Positions 54,477 to 63,102 of a stretch of 64,000 nt of DNA are shown here, in pieces. This DNA is from Actinomycetota bacterium (GTDB lineage Bacteria > Actinomycetota > Acidimicrobiia > IMCC26256 > PALSA-610), in assembly GCA_005779395.1 (NCBI GenBank), contig SXJP01000014.1, positions 1 to 64,000 of the forward strand, written 5' to 3'. Made by a program: the position numbers and the translations under genes. The notes below the pieces were generated by a model. The model saw only the letters and a program-made list of their open reading frames with translations. It was not told the DNA's origin and did no database searches. Position 1 is the first letter of the stretch, and each line of letters starts with the position of its first letter.

Positions 54477-55963
54477 GCGTCATCATCGCGATAGATGCAG
54501 GCACGACAGGAATTCGTGCGTTCGCGGTCGACAATCATGGCGTCCCGTGTTATTCGGCCTACTCCGAATTCCCTCAGCATTTTCCTCAGCCAGGATGGGT
54601 CGAGCACGATGCGAGCGACATTTGGGCGACTACCCAAAAGGTGTTGGCAGAGGTCGTCGGCGCCGCGAAATCTGCCGAGGTAACGGTAAGCGCAATCGGC
54701 ATTACGAATCAACGTGAGACAGTGGTCGCGTGGGATAGTTCAAACGGCAGGCCCGCATGTAGAGCAATCGTCTGGCAGGACCGCCGCACTGCGGGGCGAT
54801 GTGACGCGCTGCAAGCCACCGAGCTTCTCGGCGTGGTCAGATCCCGCACAGGGCTCGTCCTCGATCCGTACTTTTCAGCGACCAAGATTGAGTGGCTATT
54901 TCGAACCGGAGCGATCGAGGCATCGCCAACGCTGATGATCGGAACTGTCGACTCCTGGATTCTTTGGAATCTCACCGGTGGCCCGAACGGAGGAGTCCAT
55001 GCCACCGATCCTTCTAATGCGAGCCGAACGATGTTGTACGACATCGTTGAGCGCCGTTGGAGCGATGAGTTGTGCGGAACCTTCGGCGTGCCAATTTCTG
55101 TACTCGGCGAAGTCCGACCATCTAGTGGCCGGTTCGGAGTGACGGACCCAAGTTGCGCAGAAGGACTATCTGTTGGCGTCAGTGGCATCGCTGGTGACCA
55201 ACAGGCGGCTTTGTTTGGGCAGGCGTGTTTCGAGCCGGGCATGACCAAGAACACCTACGGAACAGGGTCGTTTGTGCTGGTGAACGTCGGCAGTGAGGTA
55301 CCTAATCCCGTCGATGGGTTGCTCACGACAGTCGCATGGGAACTCAGCGACGGCACGTTTGCGTACGCGATGGAAGGTGCGATATTCATAACCGGTGCTG
55401 CGGTCCAATGGTTACGCGACGGGCTCGAAATCATTGGCGCAGCTTCTGAAACCGAGTCGCTCGCGGCATCGGTCCTTGACTCCGGCGGAGTGTTCCTCGT
55501 TCCCGCATTCACCGGTTTGGGGTCACCTTGGTGGGACCCGTACGCGCGTGGGTCAATTTTCGGAATTACGCGTGGAACCACCAAGGCCCATATCGCGCGA
55601 GCTTGCGTTGAAGCGATGGCCTACCAGACCGCAGACGTAGTCGCAGCGATTACTGCGGCATCGGGAACTGCTCCGTCAGAAATGCGCGTCGATGGCGGGG
55701 CATCAGTCATGAACCTGTTGTGTCAGTTTCAGGCGGACATCCTCGGCGTGACGGTGCGTCGCTCGGAGATCGCTGAAACAACAGCGATGGGTGCCGCCTA
55801 TCTCGCCGGTATCGCCGAAGGCATTTGGCCAACGCCGGCCGAAGCCGCTGGTGCATGGCGGGCAGAGGCAAGCTTTGAACCGCGCATGGCAGGGGCGGAT
55901 TCGGCCGCGAAATTGGCGATGTGGCACCGCGCGGTTGACCGAATTCGAAACTGGGCTAACTAG
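54473..55963 (+). CDS. glpK: Glycerol kinase
   Basis: The 496-residue FGGY kinase has IIAIDAGTTGIRAFAVD, the substrate motif ITNQRETVVAWD and the ATP loop TYGTGSFVLVNVG with ALEGAIF-like YAMEGAIFITGAAVQWLRDG and VDGGASVMNLLCQFQADILG. It phosphorylates glycerol to glycerol 3-phosphate for lipid synthesis. It ends 8 bases into the convergent plsC gene, so glycerolipid enzymes are clustered here. Confidence 0.9.
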   Translation: MSVIIAIDAGTTGIRAFAVDNHGVPCYSAYSEFPQHFPQPGWVEHDASDIWATTQKVLAEVVGAAKSAEVTVSAIGITNQRETVVAWDSSNGRPACRAIVWQDRRTAGRCDALQATELLGVVRSRTGLVLDPYFSATKIEWLFRTGAIEASPTLMIGTVDSWILWNLTGGPNGGVHATDPSNASRTMLYDIVERRWSDELCGTFGVPISVLGEVRPSSGRFGVTDPSCAEGLSVGVSGIAGDQQAALFGQACFEPGMTKNTYGTGSFVLVNVGSEVPNPVDGLLTTVAWELSDGTFAYAMEGAIFITGAAVQWLRDGLEIIGAASETESLAASVLDSGGVFLVPAFTGLGSPWWDPYARGSIFGITRGTTKAHIARACVEAMAYQTADVVAAITAASGTAPSEMRVDGGASVMNLLCQFQADILGVTVRRSEIAETTAMGAAYLAGIAEGIWPTPAEAAGAWRAEASFEPRMAGADSAAKLAMWHRAVDRIRNWAN

Positions 55964-56657
55964 CGAGCCGACTGCCCTCGACGCCGTCTTGGTCCTGCGC
56001 CTTGTGGGCAGGCGTTTTGCCAGCGTAGGAATCTTGATACTCGTACCCGGTGAGTTGTTGCAACTCGAACATGATTTCGTCTGCGATGTCGCGTAACGCG
56101 AGGTGATTCGATTCCGCCGAGGCATACCGAGCGAGGTCGAGTGGTTCGCCGAATTTGATCGTGACTTTCCGGAAAAACTTTGGCATGCGTGAATCGACCG
56201 GCTGCAGTTGCTCCGTCCCAATGAGTCCCACCGGCACTACAGGAGCGCCACTACGAAGCGCGATACGAGACACTCCTGTGTGGCCACGGTGCATCAGACC
56301 ATCTCTGGTACGCGTGCCTTCTGGATATATCCCGAAGACTCCGCCGCCCGCGAGCACAGCCAACGCCGAGTCGATTGCGCCCTGAGATGCATCGCCACCT
56401 TCTCGCCGGATCGGGATTTGCCCGATTGAGCGAAAGAACCACGCAGTCTTCTTGTCTTCGAAATACTCCGCTTTCGCAACAAATGTCACACGTCGCCAGA
56501 TGACAGCTGGAATCAAAACGGAATCAAGAAACGAACGATGGTTTGCGGCAAGAATTACGGGACCAGACTTTGGGACGTTTTCGCGCCCCTGCACCTGGAC
56601 TCTGAATAACAATCTGATCAGAGGCGTCGCGATGCACTTGATAATCCAATACAGCAC
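55956..56657 (-). CDS. plsC: 1-acyl-glycerol-3-phosphate acyltransferase (PlsC family)
   Basis: The 233-residue protein has the acyltransferase motifs NHRSFLD (H-x4-D), FFRSIGQIPIRREGG, GIYPEGTRTRDG and PVVPVGLIGTEQL in order, and a hydrophobic N-terminal helix for membrane association. It makes phosphatidate from lysophosphatidate. It follows a putative 57-residue gene. Confidence 0.92.
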   Translation of the reverse strand: MLYWIIKCIATPLIRLLFRVQVQGRENVPKSGPVILAANHRSFLDSVLIPAVIWRRVTFVAKAEYFEDKKTAWFFRSIGQIPIRREGGDASQGAIDSALAVLAGGGVFGIYPEGTRTRDGLMHRGHTGVSRIALRSGAPVVPVGLIGTEQLQPVDSRMPKFFRKVTIKFGEPLDLARYASAESNHLALRDIADEIMFELQQLTGYEYQDSYAGKTPAHKAQDQDGVEGSRLAS

Positions 56658-56674
56658 GCCGTGAACGTATCGCG

Positions 56675-56848
56675 TCAGGCCGCCTTGGCGTACCTACCAT
56701 TGTTCACAAGGCGTGCCTCAAGAGCCTCGAGCTCAAGTGTGATGCGGCGTTCTTCATCTCGCGCTTGGCGTGCGTTGGTGGCAGCCCCTGAAGCCCCTAG
56801 GACCCGGAGCGACCTACGAAGCGTTGCGAAGATCCCAATTACCTGCAT
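56675..56848 (-). CDS. Putative small coiled-coil protein of 57 residues
   Basis: A 57-codon frame on the minus strand runs from ATG 56848 to TGA 56675-56677 and has a strong GGGAGG site 5-6 bp ahead. After a short hydrophobic start it becomes a basic then amphipathic helix (RQARDEERRITLELEALEARL) with heptad spacing. It ends 18 bp before plsC, so it probably shares that transcript. No family is recognised. An overlapping plus-strand frame is less convincing. Confidence 0.55.
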   Translation of the reverse strand: MQVIGIFATLRRSLRVLGASGAATNARQARDEERRITLELEALEARLVNNGRYAKAA

Positions 56849-56957
56849 ACTTGCCTCCCGATGCGTCTACGGAAATGCCTCTCGTAGATATTCTCGGACT
56901 GCTCGATTGCTGTGAAGCGTCGGTGTTGTTTCGGCTTTGTGAACGAGGACCGAATCC

Positions 56958-58133
56958 TCAGCCGAGTTTCGTAAGAGCCTTACGTATTCCACGGATCGCT
57001 TGGGTAATTCTCTGTTCGTTTTCTACAAGCGCGAAGCGAACAAAACCCTCCCCGCCGGGACCGAACCCGCCACCAGGTGACACAGCGACTTTCCCTTCGG
57101 CGACGAGCATCTTTGCGAACTCGAGACTGGTCATATCTGAGTAAGGCTCAGGTATCGGCGCCCAAACGAACATTGTTCCCATGGGCTTCTCTATTTCCCA
57201 TCCGATTTTCGAAAGGCCATCTAGCAAAGTGTCTCTACGGCTGCGGTAGATCTCGTTGGCGAACTTCGGGTAGTCGGGTTCTTCGTTCATGACTACGGTT
57301 GCAGCGATCTGAATTGGTTGAAAGGCCCCGTAGTCGAGATAACTCTTGAGCTTGGCTAGTGCTCCAACGACCTCGGAGTTACCCACTAGAAAACCTTGTC
57401 GCCAACCCGCCATAGAGAAACTTTTCGTGAGCGAGTACAACTCGACTGCGACATCCTTCGCTCCCGGGACCTGCAATATCGAAGGAGGTACGTGGCCATC
57501 GAAGCCAAGATCTGCGTAGGCGAAGTCGTGAACCACGACCATGTCTCGTTCTTTTACGAACGCGACTACTGCCTCCATGAACTCGTAGTCGACACACATG
57601 GTGGTCGGGTTGTGCGGAAAACTTGTGACAAGAACACGTGGACGTGGCCACGACTGCTCCCAAGCTGCCTGCAGGTTGACTAAGAAATCTTGATCCGGCC
57701 CCATCCGCACATAGTGCACAGCCGCGCCAGCGAGTATCGGCCCCCAAATATGGATCGGGTAACTCGGCGCCGGCACAAGGGCAGTGTCGCCTGGCCCTAG
57801 CAGGGCGAACATGAGGTGACTAAATCCTTCTTTGGCACCAATCGTCGCGCAGACCTCGGTTTCCGGGTCGAGTTCGACGCCAAAGCGCCTCATGTAGAGA
57901 TCTGATGCCGCCTCGCGAAGTTTCGGGATGCCGCGAGTCATCGAATAGCGGTGGTTCTTCTTGTTCTGCGCTGCCTCGATGAGTTTCGCTACTGCGATTT
58001 CTGGCGATGCGATGTCTGGGTTGCCGAAACCGAGGTCAATTACGTCTTCGCCTGCGCGCCGGAACTCCTGTTTGAGCGCCTCGATCGGCGCGAACGCGTA
58101 CGGCGGCAAAGCATGAATTCTGCGGAACTCCAT
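56958..58133 (-). CDS. Class I/II aminotransferase (alanine transaminase AlaC-like)
   Basis: From ATG 58133 the 391-residue protein has the N-terminal [27 protein letters not shown], the PLP-phosphate and cofactor residues [14 protein letters not shown] and [14 protein letters not shown], and the Schiff-base Lys in [19 protein letters not shown]. AlaC-type enzymes convert pyruvate and glutamate into alanine. Substrate choice is not certain. The frame runs to 58214, overlapping the divergent HAD gene, so the shorter start is taken. Confidence 0.85.
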   Translation of the reverse strand: MEFRRIHALPPYAFAPIEALKQEFRRAGEDVIDLGFGNPDIASPEIAVAKLIEAAQNKKNHRYSMTRGIPKLREAASDLYMRRFGVELDPETEVCATIGAKEGFSHLMFALLGPGDTALVPAPSYPIHIWGPILAGAAVHYVRMGPDQDFLVNLQAAWEQSWPRPRVLVTSFPHNPTTMCVDYEFMEAVVAFVKERDMVVVHDFAYADLGFDGHVPPSILQVPGAKDVAVELYSLTKSFSMAGWRQGFLVGNSEVVGALAKLKSYLDYGAFQPIQIAATVVMNEEPDYPKFANEIYRSRRDTLLDGLSKIGWEIEKPMGTMFVWAPIPEPYSDMTSLEFAKMLVAEGKVAVSPGGGFGPGGEGFVRFALVENEQRITQAIRGIRKALTKLG

Positions 58134-58182
58134 CGTGGCATCGTACCGGCGCACGGATATGTAGTTCGATAGGTTTGCGAGA

Positions 58183-58899
58183 ATGCGTGGGATTGAGGCC
58201 GTACTTCTCGACATTGGCGGGGTCTTTAATCTGCCCGTACCTTCACGCGTCGCCGAAGCATGTAGTCGAGCGGGTCATCCGATCGACGAAGCAGGTGTGC
58301 CCAGAGCCCACTACCGCGGGGCAACTGTGTTCGATCATCCCGGCGAAGACGCGCTTGCACCAGTCGATCGCTGGTGGCCCGAATACCTGCGCGAATTTGC
58401 TCGCTCGCTCGGAATTACCGACGAGACCCTCATCACTGAGATAGTCGCCAATCTCGTGAACGAATTTACGACCGGTGGCCTATGGGATTACGAGATCCCA
58501 GGGGCACGACAGGGCCTGCAAGCACTCGCCGATAAGGGACTACGTCTAGGCATCATCACAAATAACGATGGCGAAGCGCTCACGCGGCTACGTGCCGCTG
58601 AGCTAGCGCAGGTCGGTCCCGGCGTCGGCGTCAACGTCGAGTGCGTGATCGATTCGGGAGCAGTTGGCCTAGAAAAACCTGACCCACGGATATTTGAACT
58701 TGCTCTCATCGCGATGCGCATCGAGCCAAGCAAATGTATCTATGTTGGCGACATGCCCGGGATCGACGCCGTTGGCGCTACCAGGGCCGGCATCAAGCCT
58801 TTCATCATCGATCCCTACCAAGACCACGACGGTGCAGGTTTCGCAGGGGCAGAGTTTCAGTCGATCGAGTCGCTTGGCGCTCTAGCCGAACTTTTCTAA
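58183..58899 (+). CDS. HAD-superfamily hydrolase
   Basis: The 238-residue protein has motif [10 protein letters not shown], where the second Asp of the classic D-x-D pair is Gly (D-I-G), motif II IITNN, motif III Lys in EKPDPRIFE and motif [13 protein letters not shown]. This pattern occurs in phosphatase-like members related to YihX or haloacid dehalogenases. The absence of the second Asp may lower phosphatase activity. Substrate is unknown. It shares a 49-bp gap with the divergent aminotransferase. Confidence 0.85.
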   Translation: MRGIEAVLLDIGGVFNLPVPSRVAEACSRAGHPIDEAGVPRAHYRGATVFDHPGEDALAPVDRWWPEYLREFARSLGITDETLITEIVANLVNEFTTGGLWDYEIPGARQGLQALADKGLRLGIITNNDGEALTRLRAAELAQVGPGVGVNVECVIDSGAVGLEKPDPRIFELALIAMRIEPSKCIYVGDMPGIDAVGATRAGIKPFIIDPYQDHDGAGFAGAEFQSIESLGALAELF

Positions 58900-58914
58900 C
58901 AGCGCCTAGCAAGA

Positions 58915-59859
58915 TCACGCGGCATAGAACTGCGAATACCACTTTCGGAACTTCAAGATCGGGCCATCTGTGTCGGCTAAAGACGGCACCTGTAAGAAGA
59001 CCTTGTTCTCCCATATCGGAGTGTCTTCGCAGATCTGCTTGTTTATCTCTTTGACGAAGGCCTTCGCGATTACGTCCGTGAACTCAGCCGACTCGTGGCG
59101 CTTCACGATGAAATTGAATCGCACCTGCGTCGTCTCGGCATCGATTGGCGATGTCGTAGCGAGGTTCCAAGCCTCGACAAGTCCTGGGATCTCAAAGTAA
59201 ACCTGCGAAAACCCAGGGCCGTGGTTGTACACGTCGATGCGCCCCCACTCGACACCCTTGGGAGTCACGTAGCTCTGCTTGCTCAGCATCGTGCTCGTCG
59301 TACCGCCGGTGTCGTAGCTGACGAGCTCTGCGACTGTGTCTGTCCCATGCACATATTTGAAATGTGCTGGGTCGGCGCCGTTCTCTGACATCTCTTGGGC
59401 CGCTGTCTTGATCGTGTAACTAAACGAGTAGTAGTCAGTCCACGCTGGGTCGACTACTTCGTCCATTGCAGGTATCTCCCACGAAGGTTCTTCATCGTGA
59501 GGGTGATACCAAGCGAAGACGAACCCGTTGCGCACGGTCACTGGATAAACACGAAGCTTGGCTTTCTGGTTGAGACGATCGCTATATGGGATGTTCGTAC
59601 ATGCGCCAGCAGCATTGAACTCCCACGCATGAAACGGACAGACGAGTTGATCGCCGTGAACTTTGCCTCCAACTGCGAGGTGTGCTCCAAGATGCGGGCA
59701 GAACGCGTCGCTTACCGCAAACTCCCCGAGTTCGGACCGCCAGATGACGAGGTCCCTACCGAAATAGTTGGCCGCAACTAGCTCTCCTGGCTCTAACTCC
59801 GCTTCTAATGCGACGCAGAACCAGCCGAAAGGAATTGGGAAAGGAAAACGACTCGCCAT
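58915..59859 (-). CDS. Rieske non-haem iron oxygenase (KshA-like)
   Basis: The 314-residue protein has a Rieske [2Fe-2S] centre with C54-x-H56 and C74-x2-H77 (FCPHLGAHLAVGG ... CPFHAWEF) and the mononuclear iron site N160-x2-D163-x2-H166-x4-H171 (ENGADPAHFKYVHGT). KshA, the 3-ketosteroid 9-alpha-hydroxylase oxygenase, shares the form. It works with a reductase that is not in this window. It is shorter than mycobacterial KshA (about 390). It ends the lipid operon, 3 bp after the Ltp3-like thiolase stop, matching the KshA position near Rv3521-Rv3523 in M. tuberculosis. Confidence 0.82.
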   Translation of the reverse strand: MASRFPFPIPFGWFCVALEAELEPGELVAANYFGRDLVIWRSELGEFAVSDAFCPHLGAHLAVGGKVHGDQLVCPFHAWEFNAAGACTNIPYSDRLNQKAKLRVYPVTVRNGFVFAWYHPHDEEPSWEIPAMDEVVDPAWTDYYSFSYTIKTAAQEMSENGADPAHFKYVHGTDTVAELVSYDTGGTTSTMLSKQSYVTPKGVEWGRIDVYNHGPGFSQVYFEIPGLVEAWNLATTSPIDAETTQVRFNFIVKRHESAEFTDVIAKAFVKEINKQICEDTPIWENKVFLQVPSLADTDGPILKFRKWYSQFYAA

Positions 59860-59862
59860 ACT

Positions 59863-61032
59863 TCACGCTCCAGGTTTGCGATTACCAACGACCCACATAG
59901 AAAAGAATTGGCTTCCCCCGCCATATGCGTGCCCAAGTGCTCGTCCTGTCTTCAGCTCAACTTGGAAATCGCCTGCCCTGCCACGTACTTGTTGCGCTAC
60001 CTCTCCGAAACGGACCATGCCGCTCGCGCCAATCGGATTGCTTGACAACACTCCACCGCTCGGATTCCACGGGATATCGCCACTCGGCGCCGTTGCTCCT
60101 GCTTCGGTGAGTTTCCAGCCTTCGCCTTCTGCGCAGAAGCCCAAATTCTCTAGCCACATCGGCTCGAACCATGAGAACGGCACATAGACCTCAGCGCAGT
60201 CAAAATCCTTGCGGGGGTCTGTGATTCCGGCCTGGCCGTAAAGTTCCTTAGCGCATGCCCTACCTGCGAGCGGATTCACCTGATCGCGTTTGGCAAACAT
60301 CGTCGGCTCCGAACGCATTGCCATGGCGTGTATCCATGCTTTGGGCGAGTCGGAACGGTCGGCAACATCTTCGGCACCAATTACTAGCGCCATCGCGCCA
60401 TCGCTGCTCGGACACGTGTCAAGGTATCGAATCGGATCCCACAACATAAATGACTCTTCGACCATCTTGAGATCGATATCTGGAATATGTAAGTGAGCTT
60501 TCGGGTTACGCAGCGCTGCAAGCCTGTCTTTGACCGCGACTAGATGACCGATGTGTCGTGGCGCACCAGAGCGATGCATGTATGAGCGAATAAGCGGAGC
60601 GAAGAACCCTCCTGCGCCAGCAACGAGAGGGGCGCTAAACGGCATCGGAACAGATAGACCCCAAGTGGCGTTGCTCTCACTCTGCTTCTCGTATGAGACG
60701 GTGAGGACGCGCTTATGCACGCCACTCGTCACGAGCTTCGTAGCGACGATCGCGGTGCTACCGCCCACTGACCCGGCCGTGTGTACGCGCATCATCGGTT
60801 TTCCGACAGCACCGAGTGCATCTGCGAGGTACAACTCTGGCATCGCGATGCCTTCGAACATGTCGGGGGCTTTGCCAATTACAACGGCATCGATGTCTTT
60901 CCATGTCATGTTCGCGTCGACTAGCGCCTCGAGTGCCGCTTCGCGAACGAGACCGGCCATGGACACGTCTTTGCGGGATGAACGGTGCGCTGTCTGACCT
61001 ACACCTATTACTGCGGCGAGTTCCTTACCCAT
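59863..61032 (-). CDS. Thiolase-like lipid-transfer protein (Ltp3-type), nucleophilic Cys replaced
   Basis: From ATG 61032 the 389-residue protein has the thiolase fold. The site of the usual nucleophile reads VHTAGSVGGST, where Ser replaces Cys; the C-terminal active-site region is NPSGGVLSSNPIGASGMVRFGEVAQQVRG, with Asn where classical thiolases have His in GHP. Such lipid-transfer/SCP-like thiolases occur in actinobacterial sterol side-chain degradation, where some act as retro-aldolases with DUF35 partners. The start overlaps the next thiolase's stop by 8 bases. The longer frame to 61146 lies inside that gene. The two thiolases probably form a complex. Confidence 0.85.
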   Translation of the reverse strand: MGKELAAVIGVGQTAHRSSRKDVSMAGLVREAALEALVDANMTWKDIDAVVIGKAPDMFEGIAMPELYLADALGAVGKPMMRVHTAGSVGGSTAIVATKLVTSGVHKRVLTVSYEKQSESNATWGLSVPMPFSAPLVAGAGGFFAPLIRSYMHRSGAPRHIGHLVAVKDRLAALRNPKAHLHIPDIDLKMVEESFMLWDPIRYLDTCPSSDGAMALVIGAEDVADRSDSPKAWIHAMAMRSEPTMFAKRDQVNPLAGRACAKELYGQAGITDPRKDFDCAEVYVPFSWFEPMWLENLGFCAEGEGWKLTEAGATAPSGDIPWNPSGGVLSSNPIGASGMVRFGEVAQQVRGRAGDFQVELKTGRALGHAYGGGSQFFSMWVVGNRKPGA

Positions 61033-62089
61033 GTGCTTCGCCCTCCAGTACTGCCACCATGTTTTGTTGCAGACACGGCCCGCTAGTTGCGTGAGCAATG
61101 CCCCTGTCAGCGGTTCCAGCGAAAATTCGCATGGCGACCTCACCAATTCGGCTGAGTCCTGCGGCCATCAGGCAGTTGCCTGCGAGCGGACCGCCAGATG
61201 GATTGATGCTCGTGGCTATCGGGTCGAGTCCGAGTGCGTCGCTAAGGACCAAGATTTCGTGACTGAATTGCGCGTGCAGTTCTGCGATATCGACTTTGCC
61301 TGAGAGTGCTCCCGCAGCAGCACCAGCAGTTGCAGTCGACTCTGAGCGGGTCAGGTCGCGGAGTCCGAGATTGTGCGCCTCGATGCGATGCTCGATCCCT
61401 CTTATCCAGGCGGGGCGCCGACAAACTCGGCGGGCAACATCGTCTGCCGCCAACACGATGGCAGCAGCGCCGTCGGATGTGACAAAAACATCGGACTCAC
61501 GAAGCGGATCGGCAACCTTCGGTGCTGCGAGTAGCTGCTCGATAGTCACGTCACCAGAACGAACTGCGCAGGCGTTGCCCATTGCATTGCGCTGCGACCT
61601 AGCCGCTATCTCAGCGAGTACTCGCGCATCGAGGTCGTTCGCTTCGAGATAGGCACGAGCCTGCAGTGCTGCCATATCGGTTGCGCTCGGCCACAACGGC
61701 AACGTGTTGTACGGATCTGTTTGCAGCGTGAGAATCTCTTGGACATCGCCTATCGAACTCTTGGAGAAGCCATAAATAAGAGCCGTATCAATCTCGCCCG
61801 TCTGGATGTAGGTCCATGCCTCATATAACGCCCACGCAGCATCCATCTCGACGTGGCTCTCTCGAATCGGTGGAACAGCACCTACAGCATCGACACCTGC
61901 GACGAACGCGAACGGGCCGCCGAACAGGTAGTCGAGGGAACCCGAACACACAAAATCGATTTCGGATTTCTGCAAACCGCTTTGCGCCATGGCTTCGGCG
62001 AGGACAGGAACTATCAACTCGATTTCGTTGGATTCCGTTTCTCGCGCTACCCCAGAGGCAGCGAACGAAACAACGGCAACGTCACGCAT
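61025..62089 (-). CDS. Thiolase-like lipid-transfer protein (Ltp4-type), nucleophilic Cys absent
   Basis: This 354-residue thiolase-fold protein has PPIRESHVEMDAAWALYEAW at the usual nucleophile region, with no Cys, and NPSGGPLAGNCLMAAGLSRIGE at the C-terminal site, again without GHP. Its length and motif set resemble M. tuberculosis Rv3522 (Ltp4), where an OB-fold gene precedes it and a second thiolase follows, the same order as here. It overlaps the DUF35 gene by one base. Catalysis would need a mechanism other than thiolytic cleavage, or the protein may be structural. Confidence 0.85.
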   Translation of the reverse strand: MRDVAVVSFAASGVARETESNEIELIVPVLAEAMAQSGLQKSEIDFVCSGSLDYLFGGPFAFVAGVDAVGAVPPIRESHVEMDAAWALYEAWTYIQTGEIDTALIYGFSKSSIGDVQEILTLQTDPYNTLPLWPSATDMAALQARAYLEANDLDARVLAEIAARSQRNAMGNACAVRSGDVTIEQLLAAPKVADPLRESDVFVTSDGAAAIVLAADDVARRVCRRPAWIRGIEHRIEAHNLGLRDLTRSESTATAGAAAGALSGKVDIAELHAQFSHEILVLSDALGLDPIATSINPSGGPLAGNCLMAAGLSRIGEVAMRIFAGTADRGIAHATSGPCLQQNMVAVLEGEAHG

Positions 62090-63087
62090 TAGAGGTTGTC
62101 CTTGTAGTGCTCGTATGGAGCATCCGGCTCTCCTGTCGGCTCGTAGTAGAGGATCGAATTGTGTGATGGCGCAAGCTCATCTGCCCACTTGGCCTTGACT
62201 CGCATGCCCATGTGCACATCTTCGACTGCACAACCGCGAATGAGTCCGAACATCATGTTGTCAGCACCGTCGAGGAGAATCTGCGCGGACACGTACGGAA
62301 TTTCTGGGGCTAGTTCTGACAAGCCAGGGATATTGACGATGCAGAAAGTTGTCACGCAACCCGTGTCGGCAATCTCGACTTCGATGCTCGTGGGCTCGCC
62401 GGTCTTCGGGTCGGTCCCGCGACTCGCCGCATAAACCTCTGTTGAAGAAGGAGCGCGACCACCGATGATTTTGCCTTCACCTAAGCCGTTCAGGTAGCGG
62501 CGAGTCGAAGCTCCTGCAGGAACCCTGTAGTCGAGGCGGAATTGGCTATTCATTCCAGTGACATCACCCTCTTCGGTGTCATCTCCTGGAAGGTTCGTGC
62601 GCGCAGGCGCGAGCACCGGCTGTTCGCCATCGGCCATGACCGTGAAGCACTCGATGTCTGTGATCTTGCCTACTCGATCTGTTCGCCAACGTGGCGCTAC
62701 CCGCGTTCCGGTCGCGATGCCTTCAGGAGTTCCGCAATCGACTGCGTGCAGCATCGTCGTATCTGCACCGTCAAGGCGGATCAGGGCGAACGCGAACGGC
62801 ACACTGAGGGGGTGCTTGCCGATACGAGGTTCGTTCACCCAAGACCAGCTGACGACACGGCCAGCGGGACCTACCTCTACGAAATCCTCTGCCTTTGAGC
62901 CGATGGCATCTGAGGTAACCGGGTCGTACTCCTGCGGTGGCACAATCTTGCGGCCGTCGACACCTTTGACAGCAAGAATTTTGCCTTCGCGTAGTGCGGT
63001 CATAAACCTGCCTAGGACCGGCCCTACCGACCGCTGGTATCCGCCCGGGTACTCAAGCGAATGCTCGGCAATAAAACTGTTCGCCAT
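62089..63087 (-). CDS. DUF35 two-OB-fold protein, partner of the thiolases
   Basis: The 332-residue protein contains two DUF35 copies (about 20-160 and 185-325). Each has an OB-fold strand pattern (GRVVSWSWVNEPRIGKHPLSVPFAFALIRLDG; GLSELAPEIPYVSAQILLDG). The zinc ribbons that precede many DUF35 OB folds lack their Cys pairs here (GKILAVKGVDGRKIVPPQEYDP). DUF35 proteins bind and activate SCPx-type thiolases and hydratases. AAAAGGAG lies about 9 bp before the ATG, and it heads the operon after the acyl-CoA synthetase. Confidence 0.85.
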   Translation of the reverse strand: MANSFIAEHSLEYPGGYQRSVGPVLGRFMTALREGKILAVKGVDGRKIVPPQEYDPVTSDAIGSKAEDFVEVGPAGRVVSWSWVNEPRIGKHPLSVPFAFALIRLDGADTTMLHAVDCGTPEGIATGTRVAPRWRTDRVGKITDIECFTVMADGEQPVLAPARTNLPGDDTEEGDVTGMNSQFRLDYRVPAGASTRRYLNGLGEGKIIGGRAPSSTEVYAASRGTDPKTGEPTSIEVEIADTGCVTTFCIVNIPGLSELAPEIPYVSAQILLDGADNMMFGLIRGCAVEDVHMGMRVKAKWADELAPSHNSILYYEPTGEPDAPYEHYKDNL

Positions 63088-63102
63088 AGCGACTTGCTCC
63101 TT

